From: Armatimonadota bacterium
GTDB taxonomy: Bacteria; Armatimonadota; HRBIN16
Direction: 5' to 3'
Assembly: GCA_026003175.1 (NCBI GenBank)
Contig: BPGT01000001.1
Span: 1,340,839 to 1,404,838, forward strand
Length of the DNA: 64,000 bases
The number at the start of each line of letters is the position of its first letter. The stretch's first letter is position 1. The position numbers and the translations under genes were made by a program. This document shows positions 8,855 to 17,450 of the stretch, one piece after another. Under the pieces are notes generated by a model, which saw nothing but the letters and a program-made list of their open reading frames with translations, did not search any database and was not told where the DNA came from.

Positions 8855-10894
8855 CGTTTCTGCCAGTTCGCTCTCTACCGATAGATCGCCGATGGTGGAG
8901 ACGGCGAAACGGTTGACCTGCGAGAACCAGTACACATCTTCGGGACGCTGGCGCAGGTCAACAATGCACTCGAAGGTGTCGGGACCGACGGTGGCGACGG
9001 GGAACCAGGGGCGATCGTTCAGTCCATCGCTGGAGATGCGACGATACACCCGATAGCCGATGGCGCGGTGCAGATATTGCTGTTCGTGTATTACCGCCGG
9101 TTTCTCCCACGTTACCTTCACATGGTGTTCGTCGATGCGCTCCACCTTCACGTTGCGCGGGGGCAAGGGAGAGTCTACCGAGCCGTAGGGCGTCTTCAGC
9201 GTGATGGTGAAGCGGTCCTTCTGCCCCCGGAACCACGCGGTGATGAAGTCGGCAATCTCCAGCCAGTAGTAGCAGGGACGCCCGTATTTGGTCACCTTCG
9301 CCAGCATCAATCCTCGCCCGCCGACCACGTTGATGTTGCCGAAGGGATTCGGGCGGCGATGGAAGCCGTTGAGCGTGCGCACCTCTTTCACCGGTCGGTT
9401 GGGCAGGCGCAGGATGCCCTCCGCGTCGGTCTCGCCCACGATGACCGGCTCTTTGGAAACGGGGTGGTCGAAGTTGCCGTCCTCTATCACAGGGAAATAT
9501 TTCACGCCCGCCTCCTCACCCGGCGTGCCGTTCGGGTCTACCACGCAACCGCGCTGGAAAATCTCTACCTTCGCGCCGGGCACGGGCTTGCCGTTCACGT
9601 CCACCACGCGCAGGAAGTTCTCGGCGGGGATAGCGAAGTAGTGGTCGCCGAAGTGTCCGCGCGGCTTGTCCCACGTCATGTTCAAGTAGCCCGCGTCTGC
9701 CTCCGAGTACACCTGTGGTCCGTGCCAGTGCATCATAGTCACCGGGTGGGTCATGAAATGCGCCACCGGGTCGCCGTTGTCGGGCATCTTGTGGTACTCG
9801 TGCCCCGCATAGTCCAGCGCGTACCAGTCGGTTAAGCCCAGCTGGTGCCCCAGCTCATGAGGCAACGACCATTCGGTATTCTGCCGCCACTCCCTGGTGG
9901 GCGGTTCCCACTTGCCCGCCTTCTCCTCCGGGCTATCGTTCCATATCCACCCACCTTGATGGTAGGCAATGCCATCCTGCGCGACGAGGCTCTGTACCGC
10001 TTTGTCCACGTCATCGGTGTAAATGATGCGGTCCAGACGCACGCGCGCTTTGATGCCTTCGGGTGCGGCGGGGAAGATGCTGTGCGCAAAGAGCAGGTTC
10101 ATGATGTCGATATGCCACCGGTAATAATCTTCGAAGCAGAAGGTCCCCACCGCGCTGCGAAAAGTGTGCCACATCTGCACCCGCTTGTTGCTGACGATGT
10201 AGAAGAACCCCCAGCCCCACAGCGGGTCGGTGGCTTCGTTGTTGATAGTGGCAATCTCCTTCTGGTTCGTAACGATGCGGAAGGTGACGTGGTGGAACCC
10301 CTCCTGCCAGTTCCACTTGAGGGTAAAGGTGGCTTCCTGCATCTCGCGCAGCCTGCCGCGATGTCTGCCCCGGCTGATCTCTTTGCCGTCTATCAGCCAG
10401 ATGTAGTCAAAAGGTTGTGCGGTGGCGAAGCCGACGTTCTTCACATGCGCGGTGAGGGTCACTGGTTCCCCAGGCTGGTATTTCAGCTTCAGCCCTTTGA
10501 CAATCTCTTCGGGCTTCAAGTAGCTGTCTTCGCCCAGGTCGGGCAGCACCGGCGCGCCTGCGATTTTGGGGCGCCCCCACTGGTCGTAGTGTACCCTACC
10601 GTGCAATCCCGCCAGCTTGGGATTCAGCTCGATGAAGGTGACGCTCAGGTCGGGCAGGTTAGGATGGGTGTCCCACGAGTCGTCACGCTCCACCTTGAAG
10701 CTCTTGACCATACTGCGGGGATAGACCTTCGCCGGTCCTCCCACCTGTTCCATGTTCTCCCAGACTAGCAGTCGCACACCCTCATCTCGCACAAAGCATC
10801 CTGAAATGACCGTGCCGTCGGTCAGCTCCAGCGTATCCGCGCTGGCGATGAGAGCAAAAACCAGCAGCGCAAAGGCTGAGAAGAGATGTTTCAT
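8834..10894 (-). CDS. Secreted snapalysin-like HExxHxxGxxD metallopeptidase with CARDB and FN3-like domains
   Basis: A 686-residue exported protein with a signal peptide (MKHLFSAFALLVFALIASA). Residues about 120-215 resemble a CARDB adhesion module (YQPGEPVTLTAHVKNVG). The central region has HELGHQLGLTD with H346, E347, H350 and D356, the HExxHxxGxxD zinc pattern known from snapalysins. A carboxypeptidase-regulatory-like stretch (VVDVNGKPVPGAKVEIF) and a C-terminal fibronectin type III-like domain (SPLPPRNVKVERIDEHHVKVTW) follow. An AAGGAGTAACCTACC site precedes the ATG. It converges with, and overlaps by 21 bases, the subtilase gene, suggesting a protease locus. The family assignment rests on the motif alone. 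Confidence 0.8.
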   Translation of the reverse strand: MKHLFSAFALLVFALIASADTLELTDGTVISGCFVRDEGVRLLVWENMEQVGGPAKVYPRSMVKSFKVERDDSWDTHPNLPDLSVTFIELNPKLAGLHGRVHYDQWGRPKIAGAPVLPDLGEDSYLKPEEIVKGLKLKYQPGEPVTLTAHVKNVGFATAQPFDYIWLIDGKEISRGRHRGRLREMQEATFTLKWNWQEGFHHVTFRIVTNQKEIATINNEATDPLWGWGFFYIVSNKRVQMWHTFRSAVGTFCFEDYYRWHIDIMNLLFAHSIFPAAPEGIKARVRLDRIIYTDDVDKAVQSLVAQDGIAYHQGGWIWNDSPEEKAGKWEPPTREWRQNTEWSLPHELGHQLGLTDWYALDYAGHEYHKMPDNGDPVAHFMTHPVTMMHWHGPQVYSEADAGYLNMTWDKPRGHFGDHYFAIPAENFLRVVDVNGKPVPGAKVEIFQRGCVVDPNGTPGEEAGVKYFPVIEDGNFDHPVSKEPVIVGETDAEGILRLPNRPVKEVRTLNGFHRRPNPFGNINVVGGRGLMLAKVTKYGRPCYYWLEIADFITAWFRGQKDRFTITLKTPYGSVDSPLPPRNVKVERIDEHHVKVTWEKPAVIHEQQYLHRAIGYRVYRRISSDGLNDRPWFPVATVGPDTFECIVDLRQRPEDVYWFSQVNRFAVSTIGDLSVESELAETLLPQKP

Positions 10895-10976
10895 GGTAGG
10901 TTACTCCTTCAGGGATGGTATGTAGAGCTTTTCTCGATGGAGAAGGGGGTTCCTGCAGAGCCGATGTGAACGACGG

Positions 10977-10996
10977 AGTATACCTTCAGGTATACT
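10977..10996. other. Short perfect inverted repeat in an intergenic gap
   Basis: AGTATACC, a 4-base loop TTCA and GGTATACT form an 8-bp stem between the metallopeptidase gene start and the 3' end of the PepSY gene. It could be an operator or a small hairpin. It has no T-run, so it is not a convincing terminator. Confidence 0.3.
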
Positions 10997-11066
10997 GCCT
11001 TCCGAGACCGTTGATTGCCGCACCGTGAAAGGCGCGCCAACCAACGAGTGCGGTATCACTGCTTCA

Positions 11067-11954
11067 TCACTTCAATAGCAACCCGCCCAGCACCGAGCCA
11101 TCCGCAGCGTCAATCCATACTGCCTCCTCCCCAAAGTACACCGCATACGCGAGACGGGCACGATAGGGCACCTGCGGTGGATACCTTTTACCTCCGAACA
11201 CACCGTTGGGATAGACGTAGCCTATCTCCACGCGCCCGGTATACTTACCCTGATGTGGACTTCGGTGTGTCCGGTACCAGTCTGCGTAAATCTGCTTTGC
11301 CTTACTCACTGCCTCGGTCTGTGAAATGCGCACGTCATGAGACTCAATCACCGTGGGAGCACGGGCACTGAAAAACATCAGCGTCCCATCCAAAGGGTCT
11401 ACAGAGAATGCTACCTCTCCGCCCTCGCTGAGAAAGGTGTAGCCGAAGTAGCGTACCTCGAAGTTCGCAGAGACCGAACCTGCGCGGTTGGCATCACCCG
11501 CTTCTCCTTCCGCCACTATCCGCAACCGCTTAAGATAGGCATCTTTGGGCAAACCGAGGCGCTGAGCCAGCTGCCAACAGTATTGTTCCGCTACCTCGCG
11601 CGAAGCAATTTTCGGTTGGCGGTCGCGTCCTATTCGTTTCACCTGCTCGTATTCGCGCCCGTAGTTTGCAAACCAGTACACCTGTCCAGTGCGTGCATCG
11701 ATCTCCATGCTGTACCGGTTTGTCCATTCCACCTGCCAGACGCGCCATCCATCTCGCTTCGTGCGTAGCTGTGCGCGAGGGGCTGTAGAAGGCAGCTGTA
11801 GCCCGGCATTCTGCAAAAAGCGGTGAGCGATGTTGACAGCCTGCTGCTCGGTGAGTTCTCCAGAGGAAGTGTTTCTCTGCGCCAGCACCCATACCGTAGC
11901 AAACCCTGCTACTATCAGCAGGCAAAGCATCAGCCAGAAGGCTTTCGTTTTCAT
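11067..11954 (-). CDS. Secreted PepSY/YcdB-like domain protein
   Basis: A 295-residue protein with an N-terminal signal anchor (MKTKAFWLMLCLLIVAGFATVWVLA). Two repeats have the form 'AVNIAHRFLQNAG...WRVWQVEWTNRYSMEIDARTGQVYWFAN' and 'EAVSKAKQIYADWYR', which resemble tandem PepSY-type domains like those in YcdB/YcdC. Such domains occur as propeptides or inhibitors of extracellular peptidases, which fits the two secreted proteases encoded just beside it. A strong TAAGGAGGT site overlaps the stop of the small upstream frame at 11968-12183, so the two were probably cotranscribed. The specific function is unknown. Confidence 0.65.
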   Translation of the reverse strand: MKTKAFWLMLCLLIVAGFATVWVLAQRNTSSGELTEQQAVNIAHRFLQNAGLQLPSTAPRAQLRTKRDGWRVWQVEWTNRYSMEIDARTGQVYWFANYGREYEQVKRIGRDRQPKIASREVAEQYCWQLAQRLGLPKDAYLKRLRIVAEGEAGDANRAGSVSANFEVRYFGYTFLSEGGEVAFSVDPLDGTLMFFSARAPTVIESHDVRISQTEAVSKAKQIYADWYRTHRSPHQGKYTGRVEIGYVYPNGVFGGKRYPPQVPYRARLAYAVYFGEEAVWIDAADGSVLGGLLLK

Positions 11955-11967
11955 TCCGAATACCTCC

Positions 11968-12183
11968 TTACCACCGGAAGTGTGGCGCGTAATCGTCGGA
12001 GCCGGTGTATGCTCCGTTCAAACGGGTGTAGTGGTCTCCCCAGACGCTGGTGCAGTTGCTGCATGGACCAGGCACAGGTTCTGGATAGAAATACTCTGCC
12101 ACTATCCTCCATCCGACCAGCGCCTGGTTCTCGCACCAGTTGGTATCGTAGCCGTTGTAGTTTGTCGCACTACGGGAGCTGCG
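11968..12183 (-). pseudogene. Remnant or 5'-broken reading frame of a small secreted protein
   Basis: The minus strand holds a 71-residue open frame with natural-looking protein composition (for example GYDTNWCENQALVGWR and YFYPEPVPGPCSNC) that ends in TAA one base before the AGGAGGT of the PepSY gene. It begins at a TAG (12186-12184) and has no ATG, GTG or TTG start in frame, and no signal peptide. It is probably the tail of a gene whose 5' end was lost or frameshifted. It lies directly under a perfect sigma-70-type promoter, so the region is likely still transcribed as the leader of the PepSY gene. Confidence 0.45.
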
Positions 12184-12194
12184 CTACTGATGAC

Positions 12195-12223
12195 ACTGTA
12201 TCACGTGTTTGCGAGTTTGTCAA
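12195..12223 (-). promoter_or_regulatory. Near-consensus sigma-70-type promoter
   Basis: TTGACA (12223-12218), a 17-base spacer and TACAGT (12200-12195) on the minus strand. It would drive the start-less frame at 11968-12183 and the PepSY-type gene behind it. Confidence 0.65.
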
Positions 12224-12319
12224 GCATTTTTGCGGGGCGTGGGGTATTGAAAGAAGTTACAACTACACCCCTGCGAGGGCAGGTGTTCGTTTGGGAAGGT
12301 GCGGCGTCAGCCGTAATCC

Positions 12320-12350
12320 AAAACCCCCTTCTCCTGTGGGGAGAAGGGGG
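12320..12350 (-). terminator. Probable Rho-independent terminator of the Spy/CpxP-like gene
   Basis: An 11-bp stem (CCCCCTTCTCC with GGAGAAGGGGG, loop of 5) followed on the minus strand by TTTT lies 23 bases past the stop of the gene at 12373. The sequence also resembles the C/G-rich hairpins inside the MITEs, so it could instead be a degenerate repeat serving as a terminator. Confidence 0.55.
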
Positions 12351-12372
12351 CTGGGGGATGAGGGGTACTCAT

Positions 12373-12861
12373 CTACCGCGTGTTCAGGAAGGGGCAATTC
12401 GGGTTGCCACCGCGCATCTGCGCCCGCTGGCGCATGCCCTGACCGTTGCCTCCATCTCTGCGTCCCTGCTGCATGATATCCCGTTTCAGGTCGCGGTTGC
12501 TGATTTGCAGCTGGTGCAGCTGCTCGCGCAGGGCGTTGATCTCCGCCTGCTTCGCCTCGATCGCCGATGCGTCCGCCTTGTTCGCCTGCATCTGCACCAG
12601 TTCCCATTGCTTCTGCCGAATCTGTTCATGCAACGCCTTCACCTGCTCCACAAACTGCTTCTGTTGCGGGTCGGTGGGGGTCACGCGCGTCCACCATCCA
12701 CCTGCGTTCGGGTTGGGCTGGGTGTATCCGTACGGACAGGGCAGACCCTTCGCCCCGTAGGCGTTTCCTCTACCCGCACCGCGCCCCTGTGCGAAGACGG
12801 GGCTCACTACCAGCGCGGCAACCAGTGTGGTCGCTGCGACTACCGTCCATGCTCGTTTCAT
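12373..12861 (-). CDS. Small periplasmic Spy/CpxP/ZraP-like protein
   Basis: A 162-residue protein starting at the ATG at 12861, eight bases after GAGGAGGTG; a longer GTG start lies inside that ribosome-binding site and is rejected. The signal peptide ends at FAQ. The mature part is Gly/Arg-rich, then carries a long amphipathic helical region (about residues 70-140: QQKQFVEQVKALHEQIRQKQ, then EINALREQLHQLQISNRDLKRDI) typical of the LTXXQ/Spy chaperone superfamily. The C-terminal tail has a Cys-containing NPNCPFLN motif. A role in metal or envelope-stress protection is possible; assignment rests on architecture. Confidence 0.6.
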   Translation of the reverse strand: MKRAWTVVAATTLVAALVVSPVFAQGRGAGRGNAYGAKGLPCPYGYTQPNPNAGGWWTRVTPTDPQQKQFVEQVKALHEQIRQKQWELVQMQANKADASAIEAKQAEINALREQLHQLQISNRDLKRDIMQQGRRDGGNGQGMRQRAQMRGGNPNCPFLNTR

Positions 12862-12923
12862 CGTTGGCACCTCCTCGTTGGGCTTTCAGGAGATAAGACG
12901 AAGCGAACTGTAAGCCGATTCCC

Positions 12924-12952
12924 TTGTTTTTCGCAAAAAACTATCATAGAAT
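12924..12952 (+). promoter_or_regulatory. Sigma-70-type promoter of glmS
   Basis: TTGTTT (12924-12929), a 17-base spacer and TAGAAT (12947-12952) lie 58 bases before the glmS start codon. The leader is too short for a glmS ribozyme. Confidence 0.55.
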
Positions 12953-13010
12953 AGGCTGGCATTTGCCGAAAATAGAAAGGGAGAGAGTTCACGAGGAGGT
13001 GCACACCTTT

Positions 13011-14840
13011 ATGTGTGGCATTACGGGGTATATTGGTCCGCGCAATGGTATCGAACTGGCGATAGACCAGCTGCATCGGCTGGAGTATCGTGGTTATGAC
13101 AGCGCGGGCATCGCCTTCCCGCAGAACGGCGGACTGCGCGTCATCAAGAGCGAGGGCAAAATCGCGCGGCTGGAGAGCCTGTTAGAAGGTGAGAAAACCG
13201 CCGCCTTTACCGCCGTCGCACACACCCGCTGGGCAACACATGGCAAACCGTCGCACGACAACGCCCATCCCCACACCGATTGCACGGGCAGGGTAGCAGT
13301 GGTACATAACGGCATCATCGAGAACTATCTGGAGCTGCGTCATGCACTGCAGTCGCGTGGACATGCCTTTTCCTCCGAAACCGATACGGAGGTCATTGCC
13401 CATCTCATTGAGGAGCAGTTGGAGCACGACCTGCCCGAAGCGGTGCGAAAGGTGCTGCCGCAGCTACGCGGCTCCTACGCCATCGCGGTACTCTCTACAG
13501 TAGACCGCGACAAGATTGTGGTAGCACGCAAGGACTCGCCACTCATTATCGGGCTGGGTGAGGGCGAGAACTTTGTGGCATCGGACATCCCGGCGGTCAT
13601 GCGCTACACCCGCCGCGTGATTGTGCTGGAAGATGGCGAGATGGCGGTGGTCACGCGCGACAGCGTGCGGGTGATGCGGATGGATGGCACGCCTGTCACC
13701 CGCGAGCTGATGGAGGTGACCTGGGACGAATCGTCGGCGGAGAAGGGCGGATACCCGCACTTCATGCTGAAGGAAATCCACGAGGAACCGCGCACCCTGC
13801 GCGATACCCTGCGCGGAAGGATTTCGCAGGACGGTCTGGTGGCGTTTTCCGACCTGAGCCTGTCGCCAGAGGAGCTGCGCGGCTTCAGGCGCATCCTGAT
13901 TACCGCCTGCGGAACCGCTCTGCACGCGGGCATGGTGGGTAAGATTTTCTATGAGCGGCTGCTGCGCCGACCCGTGGACATCTGGTTTGCTTCCGAGTTC
14001 CGCTACGGCGACCCCATCGTGGACGAGGAGACGCTGGCTATCATCATCAGTCAGTCGGGAGAGACGGCAGATACCCTCGCCGCCCTGCGGGCGTGCAAGG
14101 AACACGGTGCAACCACACTGGGCATTGTGAACGTGGTGGGCAGTAGCATCGCCCGCGAAGCGCACCATGTGCTTTACACCTACGCGGGACCCGAAATCTG
14201 CGTGGCGTCCACCAAAGCGTACATCACCCAGCTGGCAGTGCTGTATCTGCTGGGCATCTACCTGGCGCAGCTGGAAGGGCGAGTCAGCGACGATGAAGCG
14301 CGCGAGATGGTGCGCGAAGTGCAATCGCTCTCCGACAAGGTGGAACAGGTGCTGCAGGGCGAGGAGCAGATTATCGAACTGGCGAGGCGGCTGGCTCCGT
14401 CCACCTGTTTCTTCTATTTAGGGCGCGGTTACGACTACGCGGTGTCGCTGGAGGCTGCGCTGAAACTGAAGGAAATCAGCTACATCCACGCCGAGGCGTA
14501 TCCCGCCGGCGAGATGAAGCACGGACCGCTGGCTCTGGTGGAGCCGGGCGTGACCGTGGTTGCCTTCGCGACCCAGCCGAACACCTTCGAGAAGATGGTG
14601 AGTAACATGAAGGAGGTGAAGGCACGCGAGGGGTTCGTGCTGGCGGTCGCGCCGGAAGGGACAGAGCATATCCTGCATCAGGTGGCGGATGAGGTGATCA
14701 GCATCCCGCCTGTGCACCCTGCCTTCGCTCCGGTGGTCAGCATCGTGCCCATGCAGTTGCTGGCGTATTACATCGCGCGCGAACGGGGCTGCGAGATAGA
14801 CCAGCCACGCAACCTGGCGAAGAGCGTGACGGTGGAGTAG
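13011..14840 (+). CDS. glmS: Glutamine--fructose-6-phosphate aminotransferase (isomerizing)
   Basis: A 609-residue enzyme making glucosamine-6-phosphate from fructose-6-phosphate and glutamine, the first step to UDP-GlcNAc for peptidoglycan. The start at 13011 follows ACGAGGAGGTG and gives MCGITGYIG, so Cys2 is the N-terminal nucleophile of the glutaminase domain (residues 1-240). Two SIS isomerase domains follow (about 280-420 and 455-590), with ISQSGETADTLAALR and the C-terminal QPRNLAKSVTVE tail. The length equals the E. coli enzyme. A frame extending upstream to 12924 begins inside the promoter and is not used. Confidence 0.97.
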   Translation: MCGITGYIGPRNGIELAIDQLHRLEYRGYDSAGIAFPQNGGLRVIKSEGKIARLESLLEGEKTAAFTAVAHTRWATHGKPSHDNAHPHTDCTGRVAVVHNGIIENYLELRHALQSRGHAFSSETDTEVIAHLIEEQLEHDLPEAVRKVLPQLRGSYAIAVLSTVDRDKIVVARKDSPLIIGLGEGENFVASDIPAVMRYTRRVIVLEDGEMAVVTRDSVRVMRMDGTPVTRELMEVTWDESSAEKGGYPHFMLKEIHEEPRTLRDTLRGRISQDGLVAFSDLSLSPEELRGFRRILITACGTALHAGMVGKIFYERLLRRPVDIWFASEFRYGDPIVDEETLAIIISQSGETADTLAALRACKEHGATTLGIVNVVGSSIAREAHHVLYTYAGPEICVASTKAYITQLAVLYLLGIYLAQLEGRVSDDEAREMVREVQSLSDKVEQVLQGEEQIIELARRLAPSTCFFYLGRGYDYAVSLEAALKLKEISYIHAEAYPAGEMKHGPLALVEPGVTVVAFATQPNTFEKMVSNMKEVKAREGFVLAVAPEGTEHILHQVADEVISIPPVHPAFAPVVSIVPMQLLAYYIARERGCEIDQPRNLAKSVTVE

Positions 14841-14845
14841 TGGTG

Positions 14846-14851
14846 TATAAT
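14846..14851 (+). promoter_or_regulatory. Possible -10 box of the hicBA module
   Basis: TATAAT lies 5 bases after the glmS stop and 25 bases before the hicB start. No good -35 sequence at the right distance is visible, so this may be a weak or regulated promoter; HicB-type antitoxins usually autoregulate. Confidence 0.35.
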
Positions 14852-14876
14852 AAGGGGGCGGGAGGAGGGGAGAAGG

Positions 14877-15122
14877 ATGTTACTCACGGACTATATTCGC
14901 GCAGCAATGCATCGCGCCCGGTATGAGATTCTGCCTGACGGCACGTATTATGGGGAGATACCGGGCTTTCAAGGGGTATACGCTAACGAACCCACCCTGG
15001 AAGCATGTCGGGATACCCTTCAAGAGGTGCTGGAGGGTTGGATCATTTTAGGGCTGCGTCTGGGACACACACTGCCTGAGGTGGACGGAATCTCTCTGGC
15101 TGTCGAGAAGGAGGCTGTGTAA
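14877..15122 (+). CDS. hicB: HicB-like antitoxin
   Basis: An 81-residue protein with the HicB partial RNase H-like fold (YEILPDGTYYGEIPGFQGVYANEPTLE...ACRDTLQEVLEGWIILGL). It lacks a separate C-terminal DNA-binding domain, as in short HicB forms. Its stop overlaps the toxin start by one base (TAATG). A GGAGGGGAGAAGG site precedes the ATG. The family neutralises HicA and represses the operon. Confidence 0.85.
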   Translation: MLLTDYIRAAMHRARYEILPDGTYYGEIPGFQGVYANEPTLEACRDTLQEVLEGWIILGLRLGHTLPEVDGISLAVEKEAV

Positions 15123-15340
15123 TGCCTCCTGTTGGGCCGGTGAAGCGCCAGGACCTGATCCGCTACCTCAGACAGCTGGGTTTTGAGGGACCGTATGTGG
15201 GCGGGAAGCATCAGTATATGGTTCGCGGCGAGGTCAGGTTAGTGCTGCCCAACCCCCACCGTGGAGACGTTGGTACGGATCTACTCATACGTATCCTCAA
15301 GCAAGCGGGCATCAACCGAGAAGAGTGGGAGAAGTTGTAG
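15122..15340 (+). CDS. hicA: HicA-like mRNA interferase toxin
   Basis: A 72-residue protein with the HicA double-stranded RNA-binding-like fold: KRQDLIRYLRQLGF, then GGKHQYM with the catalytic-type H30, and the C-terminal GTDLLIRILKQAGINREEW helix. HicA toxins cleave mRNA when freed from HicB. The gene order antitoxin-toxin is the reverse of the classical hicA-hicB order but common for this short form. No neighbouring phage or plasmid genes are visible. Confidence 0.87.
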   Translation: MPPVGPVKRQDLIRYLRQLGFEGPYVGGKHQYMVRGEVRLVLPNPHRGDVGTDLLIRILKQAGINREEWEKL

Positions 15341-15390
15341 TCCGCTTGCTCGTTGGGTAAGGCGGCGGAAGATTGCCCGCTGGCAATCTC

Positions 15391-17385
15391 CTATAACCCA
15401 ACCGCATGCTCCACCTTCACCTGCTTCGCCCCGCCTGCCTGCACCTTCAGCGGCACGCGCCACCGCAGCTCCTTGAAATAGCACAGCGCCTCCTTCCCGC
15501 TCTGGCAGTAGTATATTTCAGCGGTCATCTGCAGTTCACCGTCGGAGTGCACCTTCAACGGAACACGCACGGGCAAGTTGTTCAGAGCAAAACCCTCCGG
15601 AGGCAGGTTGCTGACCGATGCAGTGGGTACAGCCTGTACCTTCAGGCGTGAGTTCGCCAGCGGGTTGAGTTTGTAGCCTGCAGGCAGGGCAAGATTCAGA
15701 AGCAACTCTACCTCGCCGGCGGAGACGGACTGCGGGGGCAGTTGTATCACACTGGGGCGAATCAACGCCTGTGGCGGACGTAACTTTTCCAGTCCGCGAA
15801 TGGTCAGCGTCTCCACGCGTTTCGTCTTTAGGTCCGCCACGCGGATGGCATGGTTGTTGGTATCAGCGATATACAGTTTGCCCCCTGCGATGCTCAGCCC
15901 GCCCGGCTCGTCGAAGGTGGGGCGGTCGCCGTCGCGCAAGCCTGCTGTGCCGTCACCGAGGAAGGTCTCGATGCGCCCGGTAGCCAGGTCGTAGCGTTTC
16001 ACCTTGTTGTTGTAGGTATCGGCGACGTAGATGGAGCCGCTATGGTACACCACGCCGAGTGGATGCTGCAAGCGAGCACGTCTGCCCTCGCCGTCGATAT
16101 CGCCGAAGTCGAACAGGTCGCCACCCACCAGAGTCTCCACCATCCCGTTTGGGTTCAGGTCGGCAGCACGCAGGGAGCTGCTTTCACTATCGGCAAAATA
16201 GAGGCGTTTGCCGTCGGTGGTAATGCCTGAGGGTTGCGCCAGCGCTGCCTGCGGGAGATAGCTGTCGAATCGCGCCTCGCGCCCACTGCCTGCATAGGGT
16301 TCCACCACGTTCTTTCGCATATCCAGCTTCCACAGCTGGTGGATGCCCGCCATCGCGATATACAGGGTATCGTCAACCAGCACCACGTCCCACGGCGAGC
16401 TGAGGTCGGTCTCCCGCGCGTTGCCGCCCTCGGGCCAGAAGCGAGCCTGCCTGCCCGTGCCCGCGATGGTGCTCACCGTGCGTTTCGCAAAATCTATCAC
16501 CCGAACAGCATGGTTCTCGGTGTCGGCGACGTACAGCCTTTTGCCGTCGTATGCCATGCCCTGCGGATGGCGGAACCGCGCCTCCTCGAACTTGCCGTCC
16601 TGGAAACCTTCCTCGCCGCTGCCGATGACCTCTTGCAGGGTGTTATCCTTCAACGACACCACGACGATGCGGTTATTGCCCGAGTCGGCGATGAACAGTT
16701 GCCCGCTACGCTCGTCCGCCAGCACCTTGCCGGGGAACTCGAGGATACCGCGCGGCGCTTTTTCCCGCTCCAGCTTGAGGTTCAGGGGCGTGCGGTCTAT
16801 CTCACCGCGCGGGTCGTGTTTGGCAATCAGCTCTTGAATGGCGCGGTCAAAGGGTTCATAGATGCCCTCGCCCGACATCGCGCCCACCACCTTGCCGTTG
16901 GGGTCTATCAGCACCACCGTGGGCCACGCGCTCGCGCCGTACAGTGTCCAGACCACCATATCGCGGTCGTTCACCACAGGGTGCTCGATGCGATAGCGCA
17001 GGATAGCCTGACGGATATTCTCGCTCTCCTTCTCGGTGGTGAACTTGGCGGAGTGTACACCGATCACCACCAGCTCGTTGGGATATTTCTTCTCCAGCCG
17101 TTTCAGGTCGGGGATGATGTGCATACAGTTGATGCAGCAGTAGGTCCAGAAGTCCAGCATCACGATTTTGCCCCGCAGGTCTTTCAGGCGCAGGGGGCGG
17201 TCGGTGTTCAACCATTCGAGCCCTTCGGGGAACTCCGGGGCGTGGACGGACGGCTGATAGACGGGCATCGATGCGTTCTCCTGTGGCGTCTGATGGTGTC
17301 GTTGTGTGAGTGCCAGCAGGCTCAAGCCTGCAGCAACGGATAGCCAGAACAGCGGCTTGTAGCTGATCGCGCTGACGCGGTTCAT
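15391..17385 (-). CDS. Membrane-anchored thioredoxin-like/NHL-repeat protein (NHLRC2-like)
   Basis: A 664-residue protein with one N-terminal membrane anchor (FWLSVAAGLSLLALT). A thioredoxin-fold domain follows (about 45-195) with WTYCCINCMH, giving a C84-I-N-C87 redox pair preceded by C83, and a cis-Pro-type ASAWPTVVLID. An NHL beta-propeller covers about residues 215-530 (repeats such as GKVLADERSGQLFIADSGNNRI). The C-terminal about 130 residues are a beta domain. This order is that of human NHLRC2 and its bacterial homologues. It would act outside the cytoplasmic membrane; the substrate is unknown. Confidence 0.88.
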   Translation of the reverse strand: MNRVSAISYKPLFWLSVAAGLSLLALTQRHHQTPQENASMPVYQPSVHAPEFPEGLEWLNTDRPLRLKDLRGKIVMLDFWTYCCINCMHIIPDLKRLEKKYPNELVVIGVHSAKFTTEKESENIRQAILRYRIEHPVVNDRDMVVWTLYGASAWPTVVLIDPNGKVVGAMSGEGIYEPFDRAIQELIAKHDPRGEIDRTPLNLKLEREKAPRGILEFPGKVLADERSGQLFIADSGNNRIVVVSLKDNTLQEVIGSGEEGFQDGKFEEARFRHPQGMAYDGKRLYVADTENHAVRVIDFAKRTVSTIAGTGRQARFWPEGGNARETDLSSPWDVVLVDDTLYIAMAGIHQLWKLDMRKNVVEPYAGSGREARFDSYLPQAALAQPSGITTDGKRLYFADSESSSLRAADLNPNGMVETLVGGDLFDFGDIDGEGRRARLQHPLGVVYHSGSIYVADTYNNKVKRYDLATGRIETFLGDGTAGLRDGDRPTFDEPGGLSIAGGKLYIADTNNHAIRVADLKTKRVETLTIRGLEKLRPPQALIRPSVIQLPPQSVSAGEVELLLNLALPAGYKLNPLANSRLKVQAVPTASVSNLPPEGFALNNLPVRVPLKVHSDGELQMTAEIYYCQSGKEALCYFKELRWRVPLKVQAGGAKQVKVEHAVGL

Positions 17386-17450
17386 GCTTCTAGTAACGAT
17401 AAATGCGGGTCAGAAAGTTCCCGTACAGGTACCGTGACGGTCTGGGATGC

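Noticed and set aside
9068-10768. Plus-strand open frames (255 and 307 residues) opposite the snapalysin-like gene
   Set aside because: Antisense to a convincing exported protein with signal peptide and zinc motif; no start signals.
12875-13010. glmS ribozyme upstream of glmS
   Set aside because: The leader after the predicted transcription start is only about 55 bases and has none of the ribozyme's conserved core.
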